From: Beta vulgaris subsp. vulgaris | Taxonomy: Eukaryota > Streptophyta > Magnoliopsida > Caryophyllales > Amaranthaceae | DNA: 64,000 nt | Direction of reading: 5' to 3' | Assembly: GCF_026745355.1 (NCBI RefSeq) | Contig: NC_079206.1 | Location: 12,368,779-12,432,778, forward strand | Shown here: positions 50,579 through 60,851 of the stretch, piece after piece | How the letters are laid out: each line of letters begins with the position of its first letter | How positions within the stretch are numbered: the stretch's first letter is position 1 | Position numbers and translations under genes: made by a program | Notes under the pieces: generated by a model | Told to the model about the DNA's origin: nothing | The model's database searches: none | What the model saw: only the letters and a program-made list of their open reading frames with translations

Positions 50579-50905
50579 TTGAGACACCAAAATCTTGTAT
50601 CTCTATATGGATGCACTTCCCAGCACTGCAGGGAACTAATCCTTGTATATGAGTACGTGGACAATGGCACAGTGGCTGATCATCTGTATGGTGACAAGGC
50701 AAAACCCGGATCACCGACCTGGCCTGTTCGTCTCGGAATTGCTAGAGAGACAGCCAGTGCACTCTCTTATCTCCATGCATCTGATATTGTTCACCGTGAT
50801 GTCAAAACTAACAACATTCTCCTTGACAGCAGCTTCAAAGTTAGGGTGGCTGATTTCGGGCTTTGTAGACTCTTTCCTACTGATGTAACCCATGTGTCAA
50901 CAGCA
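50579..50905 (+). pseudogene. LRK10L-type receptor kinase domain fragment captured by the CACTA element
   Basis: The plus-strand reading is LRHQNLVSLYGCTS, ELILVYEYVDNGTVADHLYG, GIARETASALSYLHASDIVH, then RDVKTNNILLDSSF (catalytic HRD and following Asn) and VADFGLCRLFP (DFG), ending THVSTA at a retained GTAAG donor. This is the middle of a Ser/Thr kinase domain most like plant LEAF RUST 10 receptor-like (LRK10L) kinases. The ATP-binding glycine loop, the invariant Lys, the APE region and all extracellular parts are missing. The piece itself is uninterrupted, so the capture is fairly young. Confidence 0.88.
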
Positions 50906-51116
50906 GTAAGAGATATCGAGAGTGATACTGCTAACATTAAAAAAGCACGTACATCAGCATATTCAATAATTTATAAAGATTAGATTAGCCTCCTTTCTAA
51001 GTTTTCGAGTAAATTAAAGGTCGTATATTCATAATAGATAGATAGTTCAATTCGTATTATTTCGAACGCATTTAGCAAAAAATTTAACAACCAAATATTT
51101 TAAAATTCTATCATAC

Positions 51117-51505
51117 CTCAGCCTCAGCAGACATAGCAGCATCATCATGTCCATAATCAACAATGCTAGGGTTATATCTCCTCTGTCTCGACGCATCTGA
51201 ACTGGGTGGCACGTAACTCTGAGCCGGCGGTCTCAAATTGCTCCATTTCGGAGTCGAATTAGGGTTCAATCGAATCCAATTAGTTGTAGTAGTTGGCACA
51301 CCACTTCATCAATTTCATCTTTGTTCGCACCTCGCAATTCTTATACTCTTCTTTGTGGCTCATATTCTGTAACTTCGTCTTCATTTTCGATCTTTTCGGC
51401 ATCTTCCATGTCGTCGTCTTCATTTTCGATCTTTTCGGCATATTCCATGTCGTCGTCGTCATCTTGGTACAAGTTCAGCAAATTAAAAACCTCCTTCGAT
51501 TCCAT
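51117..51505 (-). pseudogene. HCNGP/SAP30-binding-like first exon captured by the CACTA element
   Basis: Minus strand: an ATG at 51505 opens MESKEVFNLLNLYQDDDDD, then acidic repeats (MEYAEKIENEDDD, MEDAEKIENEDE) to a stop at 51343. In a different frame the exon goes on through KWSNLRPPAQSYVPPSSD and SIVDYGHDDAAMSAEAE to GAG before a GTATGA donor at 51116. The VDYGHDxxAMSxEAE run is what I remember from plant HCNGP-like (SAP30-binding) transcription regulators. A frameshift separates the halves. The GA-rich DNA upstream (51510-51860) looks like the promoter/5' leader of the source gene. Confidence 0.65.
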
Positions 51506-52147
51506 TTGAGAAATTCTAGGGTTTGTGAGAGAAGAAAGTTCGAATTGTAAGGGAGAAACTAGGGTTTATAGGAGAGAGAGTGAAATTGGGGAAGTTAATT
51601 GTTGAGAGGGTTTTAACGATTAAGATAGAAGAAGAGGGAAATAGGATTTGGGAGGGATGAACGAGAAATGTTTGTTTGAGACTTCCACAGGGTAGATGAG
51701 AGAGATGGAGAGTGGAGAGGGTAAGAGAGAGATCGAGAAAAATCAAGTGTCGAACAGAGAGAGGCAAGAGAAAAATCAAAAGGAGGAGAGCAGTAATTTG
51801 AATCGAGGAGAGGAGGGGAGGCTGGGAGCGAGTGAAAAAAAAAAGCGGCAGGAATAACAAATGCTACGGTCAAACGGAGCATTTGTGAATTTTTTATATT
51901 AAAATATTAAAGGAACTCATCAAATGCTCCGTTTGTGAAACAACCAAAGCATTTGACAAGTAGCAAAAGAACTTTTTTCTACTAGTGTTTTTATCCTTTG
52001 TTGAACCTAGCCAACAGAAATCCGTACCTTTATATAGGTATAACTCATACTTACCAAATAAGATCCACGGTTCTTATAATATAAATAAATAATCTCCAAG
52101 AATCTATGTAACACATGATTCCAACTTACTTACATTAATTCACTCAC

Positions 52148-54651
52148 TGTAATCCCCCACATTTTTAAAGGATTTTCATAAATATATTAAAGTATTTATG
52201 TAGTTATATTTAAATCCAAATGAGTTTGGAAAATGATTTGACTTTTAAAAGGGTTGACTATTTTTAAAAGTCAACTAAAAATATTTTCATAGCTTAATAA
52301 AATTGAAAATGTTTTAATTAAGCATGTCTTAATAAAAGCTTTAAGTATTAAAAGTATTTATTTAAAAAGAAGTTTAATCGAATCGAAACTCCTAAAAAGA
52401 TAAAAAAGGAAAAGAGTCCTATTGATGATTAATAAAGTCCTAAGTTGATCATCTTATTAGTCATTGAATCTTTTTAAATCTTATCTCTTCTCCTAAACCT
52501 AAAATGATTAGTTTTTTTTGTAAATATCCTAAAACCCAATTATTTTATCCAACCCAATTATTTTATATACATCACGCTATTCATATTTTTCCTCCTCTCA
52601 ATCGACATTCTCTCTCTCTCCTCTTCTTTGTGCGTGAGTTCATATTTCCTCTCAAAAATCGTTTCTTCTTCGCTAAGTAACGTTTCTTGTTGACAAGAAA
52701 CGTCACAAATATTTTCTTGAAGCCAAGTCTTGCTGCCGCCACCCTTGCTGCTGCACAGCTGCCGGCGCCTCTTTCCTCCTCTTTGTTGTGGTTTTTCTTT
52801 CTTCTTTTCTCTAAGATTCCATTAAAGTATTAATTTTTACATTATTTTATTGTTATTTGCATGTTTATGATTTTAAATTATTATTTTATTATGAAAATAT
52901 ATTTTCGGTTTTCATATGTATAAAAATAATAATTTCAGATTTATTATTTTTAGTTTTATATTTGAAAATATGGTTTTTAGGGTTTTAAATCACTAGAAAT
53001 ATATATTTAAAGTATAAATATGAGTTTTGATTAGAATATGATTTTTATATGCATTAAATTATATTCAGAAGTTTATAAATTTTTATAATGCTGGAATTTC
53101 AGAAAGTTGATATTTTAAAGGTTTTTAATGATTTTTAATCACTAGAATAGTTGTACTATACTAGGGATTAAAAATAATGAAAGTTTAATACATAAAAACG
53201 ATTTTAAAGACGTTTAAAAGGGTTTGGGACGTTTTTAAAGTTGCTGTAATTTTTAGTTCAAAGTATTTACTTTGTTATTTTATTTTCTAGGCGAGAATTC
53301 ATAGTAGGGGACTTTTAGATCGAAAAAGTGGCCTACCGTTTCGTTTACACAAGGTACGTACATAGTCTACGTGCTATATGGTTTAGAAACATGCCTTAGG
53401 GATGTTTTTATTTATTAGTATCATGTATAGGACCTTGTTGTTCATATATATGATTACTGAAATTGTTTTACATGTATTTTGCCTATGTGCTACATGTAAA
53501 CTAGAAGTATTATGAATATGATGTTTGTATGGAAGTTTGATGCAAGCAGATAAGTTCAGTTATTGTATTAATTCGTGAGTGAATTAATGTAAGTAAGTTG
53601 AATCATGTGTTACATAGATTCATGAGTTTATTTATTTATCTTATAAGAACCGTGGATCTTATTTGGTAATATGAGTTATACCTATATAAAGGTACAGTTT
53701 ACTGTTGGCTAGGTTCAACAGGCAAGTTAGTAAAGAATAAAAGAAGTTAAAAGAGTCTTGAATGTAAGTTGTGAACACTTGTTGATTCTAAGATTAAAAA
53801 GGAGTTTTGTGAGGTTATGTGATTATTAGTTGTGAGTGTTTTGTGCTTGGTTGGTGTCAACACAAGTATAAAATGAATGCAATGTAAAGTGAAACGAGAA
53901 TAGATTATAGACTTTAGACTGGTGCACGTCTAGAGTTGGACACTAAGGGTTGGGATCATGGTGAGCGTGCCTGGGTTTTCCTAGGATTGGATTGATCACC
54001 TTTCCTCTTTAGCTCAAAGGTTCCTCGATTGCAGGTCAATTTGGATTACGGAGTCATGACTGTATTTCCTATTTCAGTATAGACAACTCGTCCCATAACT
54101 ATTCCATTTGAAGAAGAAATAAAAGTTTAGAGTCTAGTTCAGTAAGAGTCATCTGCAGTTTGTTATATGCTTATTATTATTTATTTCTACAAGTTGTGTT
54201 GTAGTATCATGCTTAGGATTATTTATGTCTGATATGTAGTACTCAGCTTTGCTGATTACGTGCTTTTTGTGTGTGTGATCATGGATTTGCCTATTGATCC
54301 TGTGATGATCCTTCTGGTGAGCAGAGTCAGTATTGCATTGACATTACAGGTTTGCAGATGCATCACATTGGGAATCTGGAATGGAGAGGCTTATACTTAG
54401 CATAGTTTAAGTTGTTTTCGTAGGGACATCTTTACTTAAGTTTGAGGTTTTTAGTTGGTGTGCTTTAGTTTCCAAACAGTTGTCATTTATTTCATAAGTT
54501 TAATAAAGTTGATTTTATTTTAGTAAATTGTTTTCCGCTGCAAAATTCTGAGTAAGCCGAAACGTTATCATACGGGCGATAATGCCTGGGTAATTCTCTA
54601 GATTTGTTATAAAAGTATTTTCCAGAATGAGAGAATTATCGGGGTGTTACA
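52148..54651 (+). mobile_element. Solo LTR (2504 bp) inserted into an inverted copy of itself
   Basis: TGTAATCCCCCACATTTTT at the start, ATCGGGGTGTTACA at the end, and CTCAC exactly repeated on both sides (52143-52147 and 54652-54656). It is the reverse complement of the interrupted LTR around it: for example AAGCCGAAACGTTATCA at about 54555 matches the reverse of 46218-46236. A hairpin pair AAGTAACGTTTCTTG / CAAGAAACG lies at about 52675-52702 in the leader-like part. No internal domain, so a solo LTR. Confidence 0.9.
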
Positions 54652-56354
54652 CTCACGAATTAATACAAAAAACTGAACTTATCTGCTTGCATCAAACTTC
54701 CATACGAACAGTCATACTCATAAATATTCTTAGTTTACATGTAGCACACAGGCAAGTAACATGTAAAACAATTTCAGTAAGACATATATATGAACAACAA
54801 AGTCCTATACATGATACTAATAAATAAAAACATCCCTAGGGCATGTTTCTAAACCATATAGCACGTAGACTATGTACGTACCTTGTGTAAACGAAACGGT
54901 AGGCCACTTTTTCGATCTAAAAGTCCCCTACTATGAATTCTCCGCCTAGAAAAATAAAATAACCAAGTAAATACTTAAACTAAAAATTTACAGCAACTTT
55001 AAAAACGTCCCAAACCCTTTAAACGTCTTTAAAATCGTTTTTATGTATTAAACTTTCGTTATTTTTAATCCCTAGCTAGTATAGTACAACTATTCTAGTG
55101 ATTAAAATCATTAAAAACCTTTAAAATACAAACTTTCTGAAATTCCAGCATTTATAAAAATTTATAAACCTTCTGAAAATATATTCAATGCATATAAAAC
55201 TCATATTCTCCTCAAAACTCATATTCATACTTTAAATATATAGTTTCTAGTGATTTAAAACCCTAAAAACCATATCTTTCATAATAAAAACTGAAAATAA
55301 TAAATCTGAAATTATTATTTTTATACATATGAAAACCGAAAATATATTCTTCATATAAAATAATAATTTAAATCATAAACATGCTAAAAACAATAAAAGA
55401 ATGTAAAACTAATACTTTAATGGAATCTTAGAGAAGAAGAAAAGAAAACAACCACAACAAGGAGGGCAAAGGCAGCGCCGGAACAGATGACAGCAGCAAG
55501 GGGGCGGCGGCAGCAATGTCTTGGCTCAAGAAAATATTTGTGACGTTTCTTGTTCAACAAGAAACGTTACTTAGCGAAGAAGAAACAAGCTTTGGGAGGA
55601 AAAATATGGAAATCACGCACAAGGAAAGAGGAGAGAGAAAAATGTCGAGTGAGAGGAGGAAGAAAATATGAATGGCGTGATGTATATAATATAATTGTGT
55701 GGGATAAAATAATTGGGTTTTAGGATATTTACATAAAGGCTAATCCTTTTAGGTTTAGGAAAAGAGATAAGATTTAAAAATATTTGATGACTAATAAGAT
55801 GATCAACTTAGGACTTTATTAATCATCAATAGGACTCTTTTCCTTTTTATCCTTTTAGGAGTTTCGATTTCATTAAACTTCTTTTTCAATAAATACTTTT
55901 AATACTTAAAGCTTTTATTAAGACATGCTTAATTAAAACATTTTCAATTTTATTAAGCTATGAAAATATTTCTAGTTGACTTTTTAAAAATAGTCAACCC
56001 TTTTTAAAAGTCAAATCATTTTCCAAACTCATTTGGATTTAAATATAACTACATAAATATTTTAATATATTTATGAAAATCCTTTTAAAATGTGGGGGAT
56101 TACAAAACATAATCAAAGTAAAAGAATTCATTAAATTAAACAAAGTAAAGAAGAATACCGAATGATTGAAAAATAATGAAAAGGAAATCAACGATCTCTA
56201 TAATCTTTAAAGGTAAAAGTTCATACAAAACTAGAGAGAGAAAAACTTAGTGTTTAGCCCTAAAAACGTAGAAAATAAGATAGTATAATCGAAAATACTA
56301 AAAACCTATTTATACTTTTTACAAAATTAAACCAGCTAAAAAAGGCAAATTAAC

Positions 56355-56530
56355 CCGTCCCGAGAAACCGCCCGGTCGGGCGACGATGATTGAAATTTAC
56401 GACATAAAAGCAAAATCCGCACGGTCGGGTGCGTAAGCGATTTTCTCCATTTGGTAGCCCGGTTGGCCGGGCGAAGTGAATATGCTAGCAGCTCAAGTTT
56501 CGTGACTCGCTCGGTCGACCGGGCGGGTGA
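56355..56530. repeat. GC-rich palindromic units (CCCGGTCGGGCG type)
   Basis: Four or five degenerate units: CGCCCGGTCGGGCG, CGCACGGTCGGGTGCG, GCCCGGTTGGCCGGGCG and CGCTCGGTCGACCGGGCG. Each is a small inverted repeat in otherwise AT-rich DNA. They belong to the outer element at 45508-56794. Confidence 0.65.
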
Positions 56531-56794
56531 GTTTTCCCATTCAATTTTCGTGCAATCTATCCGAATCGCTAGTGCAATCTTCCGGATACTCCTTGGACAT
56601 TGTGTGACCATTTGACTTTTGTTTCGCAACTTAAATAAAGGCACCAAATGCCTAATATGCATCAAAACATGCAACACACGAAAAGAACTCCAAACGCATC
56701 AAATCCCACAAGAAACGAGCTCAAAAGAGCTCAAATCGACTATCAAAACTAAGGGGATTGGAGTAAATAATCGATAAATAATACACACATCAAT

Positions 56795-57700
56795 TATCTT
56801 GTTTAGTTTCTCCATAACTTAGAAGCTAATTTAAAACAACCATCTCTTTGTGGATTCGATCATACTTACCCTACTATATTGTTAAAAGGTTTTGCGGGAA
56901 CTATTTTTGACAGGTGTACGACATCTAGCCTATCAAAAACTTCATAACTTTCTAGTCTATCATCGAAATTTGGCGTATGACCAGTTATTGAAAATCTATC
57001 CAAGTCTACTTTTCAACCCAATTGGAACACTCCATTATCATTTACATAACGAAGGTTATGAGTAAAAGAGTGAACAAGAGTCCGTTTTCGCACTTCATTG
57101 AGTAACACTTTGCTACATTCTAGTAAAATTTCATCCCAAATAGATGCTTTGAGATCCTCATGCAATCTAACATTTTTATTCATGTTTATTATACACAAAC
57201 TTAGCCAACCGCAATCTATTTGCACTGAAATCACTTGAAATTTATCAAAATAAGTAAACAAAGAGCAGATAAGCAAAACTTAAGTAAAACATACAAATTT
57301 GCACCTAGATGCTCTAATATGAATTAGAAATACAAACTAATATACAGCTAAAAATTATGTACAAATATGACATATCATCTCATTGAGAGTAAACACAATA
57401 CCACTCAACCCTTCTTAGACCCCCCCATTTAAAACGCTAAGTTCCCCATTTATCAATTTCTTGCTTGCTACATCTTCTTCAAAATCTCTCATCTCAAAGG
57501 CAATTCACATCTGGTGAACTGGGTTGTAAGGTAAGTCAGCGACAATTTTAGAACTTTGTTGTCTCGATTTATTTTAGTTTTTTCTAAAAAAATTAGGCTG
57601 AATTTGTTTCGACTTTAAATGGTAGGGAGTGAGGGACTTTGTTTTTGGCGTTAATTGAGTGAGAGAATTTATTGTTGTAGTGGAGAGGCTAGTGGTAGGA
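56795..57700. other. Right flank of the nest; no gene recognised
   Basis: Includes retroelement-leader-like text at 56840-56930 and a minus-strand open stretch of 87 codons (57276-57013) that I do not recognise. Not assigned. Confidence 0.35.
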
Positions 57701-58011
57701 GTAAAGAAGATGAATAAGTGAAAAGGAAGAATCAAAATGAGTTCAAAAGAGAGAATGAACGCACTAAGCTAGTTAAACGGAAAAAAAAAATTGCAAGATT
57801 TGGAGGGAAATAGAGGGTCAACGCTGGATACTAACCAGTTTGGCCGAAAATTCTTAGTATGGAACTTAAATTAAAACATTTAGTCATTTACCTATTTTAA
57901 GGTACCAGTGACAAAAAAAATAAAGATACTAATTCACAAAATCAGTGTCATAAAAGATACTCCTACAAGGAAGAATCAAAATGAGTTCAAAAGAGAGAAT
58001 GAACGCACTAA

Positions 58012-58800
58012 GAGCATCTACAATGGGGTGGGTTTAGGCTATGTTTAGTTCACCTGAAATTTTCTGATCTGAACTTATCTGATCTGATCTGAACTTATTT
58101 TTTCTGATCTGATCTGATCTGATCTGAACTGATCTGATAACAAGATCTTATCTTTAAGATTTTTCTCAATATATAAGAAAAAATATAGTCATGTGGGGTC
58201 TTTTGATTCGTCTCAATGAGTACTTTATTAATATTCAATTATTATAATTTTTACTAATATGTAATGAAAGATATAGTGATTTTTAAATATAAGCATGATC
58301 TGACTGATCTGATCTGACTATCTTTCTGATCTGATCTGATCTGATCTGATCTGATTAGATCTGAAATAAGCAAAAATAAGGTGAACTGAACATAGCCTTA
58401 GCTTGGTCTAGCAAATAGTAAAACTAGTTTTACTTGGTTTTGTTGTTGTGGAACTTGACTCTTTGGCTTGGTTAGTCTGGAAATCTAGACCATATGAGCA
58501 TGGGATGGTGTGCACAAAAAGCATCTATTTTATATAAATCAATAAATCATCTATTTTATATAAAAAATAAACATTGTATATGGTGGGATTTGATAAAAGT
58601 AGGAGAGAGAATATGGTGGGGTTTGGTAAAAGTAGGAGAGAGAAATAGAAAAACCAAGTAAGACCAACTACACCATTGTGACAAAAAAAAAATGAGTTGG
58701 TGGGAGTTTTAGTGGGATGTGAGGTGTAAGAAGGAGGAAAGGAGAGAGAAAAAAAAACTCCAAGACCAAGTAAGACCAACCCACCCCATTGTAGATGCTC
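58012..58800. mobile_element. Tourist-like element with GAGCATCTACAATGG ends
   Basis: Left end GAGCATCTACAATGGGGTGG and right end CCACCCCATTGTAGATGCTC are perfect inverted repeats for at least 20 bp, with TAA on both sides (58009-58011, 58801-58803), the 3-bp PIF/Harbinger pattern. The interior (GTTAGTCTGG, repeats of TGGTGGGRTTTGRTAAAAGT) is non-coding. A second Tourist-like element lies in its left part. Confidence 0.85.
58037..58397. mobile_element. Short deletion form of the (TGATC)n Tourist-like element
   Basis: Ends GGCTATGTTTAGTTCACCTG / (reverse) GGCTATGTTCAGTTCACCTT with TTA on both sides (58034-58036, 58398-58400). It keeps both TGATC arms and about 150 bp of core, including AAAATATAGTCATGTGGGGT, but has lost most of the AT-rich middle seen in the 1.2-1.3-kb copies. 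Confidence 0.88.
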
Positions 58801-59020
58801 TAAGCTAGTTGAAGGAAAAAAATCGCAAGATTTGGAGGAAAATAGAGGGTCAGGATACTAACGAGTTTGGCCGAAAATTCTAAGTATGGAACAGAAATTA
58901 AAACATTTTGTCATTTACCTACTTTAAAGTACTAGTGACAAAAAAAATAAAGATACTAATTTACAAAATCAGTGTCGATATTCCTACAATCCTATTAGTT
59001 CACAATTTTATATAGTGAAA

Positions 59021-60199
59021 GTATTGGGTCAGACCGTCTGACCAATACATATTGTCAGACGGGCTGCCCAGTACTGTACAATTTTAATTTGCTTTGTTAC
59101 GCAGAGCGAGTACCCCTACTTCTCTCATATTGAAGAAAGCCACTTTTCAGAATTTGAATTTCAGAAACTCCACTCCACTCGGCGCATCTTTCTCTCTCCT
59201 CATCATCTGTTTCAATCTAGGTTTTGGAAAGTTGAGCTATGAGCTGCTGATATTTCCACCACTTTCGGAGTTCGTTTCGAGTTGCCGAAATCGGAGCTAC
59301 CACGACGGTGACCTGGCATTACTGCCGCGGGTGATCGGAACTCCTGATCATCGCCACTGGAATAATTCATACCTTGGGCCAATGGTATATGTGGAGAGAG
59401 ATAAAAGAGAAGTCCAAATACATAAGGAACCAATTTCTTCTTGATAAACTACTGCAACAATGGCGACACATGGTTGTGAGGTGATGGAAGAAGACATTTG
59501 ACTCCAACAAAAAGACCTCATGAAGACCTCATAAAATCAAAAAGACCTCATGAAGACATTGATGAAGAAGATGATGGGATAATTACAACAAAAAAGAAGG
59601 GAAAATTTTTAAGATAAGAGATGAACTCCAAAACTTTTGAAGGTGATAAAAATTTTGTGAAAGAAATTGCAGCGAAGCAGAGGTGACGGGAGGAGAGAGA
59701 AAATGATGTTCAGTCTTCATTCTTTTCCTATTTTCCAATTTCAGTTGGACTTTGTTTTGTTTCATTTGGACTTTATTTTGTTTCAGTTGGACTTTGTTTT
59801 GTTTCAGTTGGACTTTTTTTTGTTTCAGTTGGACTTTCTTTTCTTTCAGTTGAACTTTCTTTTCTTTCAGTTAGACTTTCTTTTCTTTCAGTTGGACTTT
59901 CTTTTCTTTCAGTTGGACCAACTGAAAGAAATAATGGACTAACTGAAACAAAATGAAGACTACCTGAAGAAAAATGTAAACTACCTGAAAAAGAATAAAG
60001 ACCAACTGAAACCCAAGTAAGTCTAACTGAAGCACAAAAACCCACTGAAAAACAAAGAAGACTAACTGAAAACAAAATGAAGAATACCTGAAAAAAAATT
60101 GGAACCACCTGAAAAAAAATGGAGACTACCTGAAAAAAAATTGGAACCACCTGAAAGTCGTCCGACCAAGATTATGGTCGGACGAGTCCGACACAATAC
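59021..60199. mobile_element. Foldback element with inverted minisatellites (possibly MULE-like)
   Basis: Left end GTATTGGGTCAGACCGTCTG and right end read in reverse GTATTGTGTCGGACTCGTCC are imperfect inverted repeats that extend about 40 bp (…TGTCAGACGGG / …GGTCGGACGA). Within are a GC-richer 5' part with an open stretch from 59094 (116 codons, unrecognised; possibly captured gene DNA) and two inverted minisatellite blocks (59739-60155). No matching 9-bp flanks were found, so the superfamily is uncertain. Confidence 0.6.
59739..60155. repeat. Two inverted blocks of about 21-bp minisatellite
   Basis: 59739-59919 is eight and a half copies of TTTCAGTTGGACTTTGTTTTG with C/T and G/A changes. 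59920-60155 is the same unit in the opposite direction, more decayed (ACTGAAACAAAATGAAGAC, CCTGAAAAAAAATTGGAAC). The centre GGTCCAACT / AGTTGGACC forms the turn. Confidence 0.85.
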
Positions 60200-60597
60200 G
60201 TTATCTTTTATATATGAGATATTAGTTAAATTTGAATTTGCACTTCGGCCAATTAAATGATCCAAGCTTATAAAGGTGCAAATTGTGTGATCCTTAAGTT
60301 AAAATTTTATGAGCAATGAGAAAGTGATCGATGATATATTGGATGAAAACTTGTTGATGTTAAATTCTAATTCACATCTAACTCCTTTTTAACTTTTGAA
60401 GGCTTCCAATGTTTATGTTTCAAATTAATATATTATTTAGATTTTCTATTTGATGTATTGGATTTTGGACATTATTGTACAATTAGCTGTATGGCTTAAA
60501 AATATGTTTGGCCTAATTTCCAATCTGATCTTATTAAGTATTGGGATTTTGAAGGTTATTGTATAATTAGCTGGATATTTAAAGAAAAGAAAAATTA

Positions 60598-60851
60598 TTT
60601 TTAATAAGTCAACATTTGATTGATGTTCTCAAAATAAGTCAATTTTTTGATTATCTTAGAATAAGTTAACCTTGTATCTACTTCTACTGTAAACGAGTTA
60701 ATTACGTTGAAATTATGATATGTGTCACATTTTAATATGATGACATTGTGATTTAAATTATAGCAAAAGTAGATACAAGATTAACTTATTCATAGTTAAT
60801 CGAAAGATTGACTTATTTTAGGAATAACGGCAAAGGTTTACTTATTAAAAA
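60598..60851. mobile_element. Foldback MITE with about 85-bp arms
   Basis: The left arm TTTTTAATAAGTCAACATTT ... AATAAGTTAACCTTG ... TATCTACTT is matched in reverse by the right arm AAGTAGATACAAGATTAACT ... TTGACTTATTTT ... AAACCT... reading inward from TTTTTAATAAGTAAACC. About 80 bp of loop separates the arms. Its right end touches the Helitron end at 60852. Confidence 0.75.

Larger units (their letters stand above)
47059..51987. mobile_element. Pack-CACTA element carrying fragments of four host genes
   Basis: Ends CACTAGTAGAAAAAA and, read in reverse from the right, the same 15 bases, with TTT directly outside both ends (47056-47058 and 51988-51990), the 3-bp duplication of CACTA (En/Spm) elements. 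Subterminal repeats of AAATGCTCCGG occur in both orientations in the first 220 bp (at least nine copies) and in the last 130 bp (at least four). No transposase or TNP gene is visible in 4.9 kb. Instead it carries pieces of a purple acid phosphatase, a CBS-domain protein, a receptor kinase and an HCNGP-like gene, described separately. It sits in the minus-strand LTR. Confidence 0.92.
46141..56104 (-). mobile_element. Solo LTR (about 2.5 kb net), interrupted by two later insertions
   Basis: On the plus strand it starts TGTAACACCCCG and ends GGGGGATTACA, so it is a minus-strand LTR (TG...CA). The 5-bp AAACA is present on both sides (46136-46140 and 56105-56109). It is split into three pieces: 46141-47058, 51988-52147 and 54657-56104 (plus target duplications). 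Together these equal the length of the plus-strand copy at 52148-54651. No gag-pol lies between, so it is a solo LTR formed by recombination. Confidence 0.87.
45508..56794. mobile_element. Outer non-coding element that hosts the nested LTRs and the CACTA element
   Basis: Short inverted ends: ATTGATGGGTTTTAGA at the left and, read in reverse from the right, ATTGATGTGTGTATTA. Next to the left end is TACCGCAAGTGCAC then GGTCGATCCACAGGGAG, wording found in many non-coding plant repeats. Near the right end (56355-56530) are GC-rich palindromic units such as CGCCCGGTCGGGCG and CCCGGTTGGCCGGGCG. After removal of the insert 46141-56104 the element would be about 1.3 kb. Superfamily unknown. Confidence 0.5.
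57720..58995 (+). repeat. Tandem duplication of about 250 bp, second copy split by an insertion
   Basis: 57720-57968 (AAAAGGAAGAATCAAAATGA ... ATTCACAAAATCAGTGTC) is repeated from 57966, but the second copy is interrupted after 58011 and resumes at 58801 (TAAGCTAGTTGAAGG ...). The copies differ by several substitutions and small indels. Confidence 0.8.

Noticed and set aside
56336..56677. 113-codon minus-strand open frame
   Set aside because: It runs through the GC-rich palindromic units of a non-coding repeat; the low stop frequency there follows from the GC content.
59773..60150. Open frames on both strands through the inverted minisatellites
   Set aside because: Products are simple repeats of the 21-bp unit.
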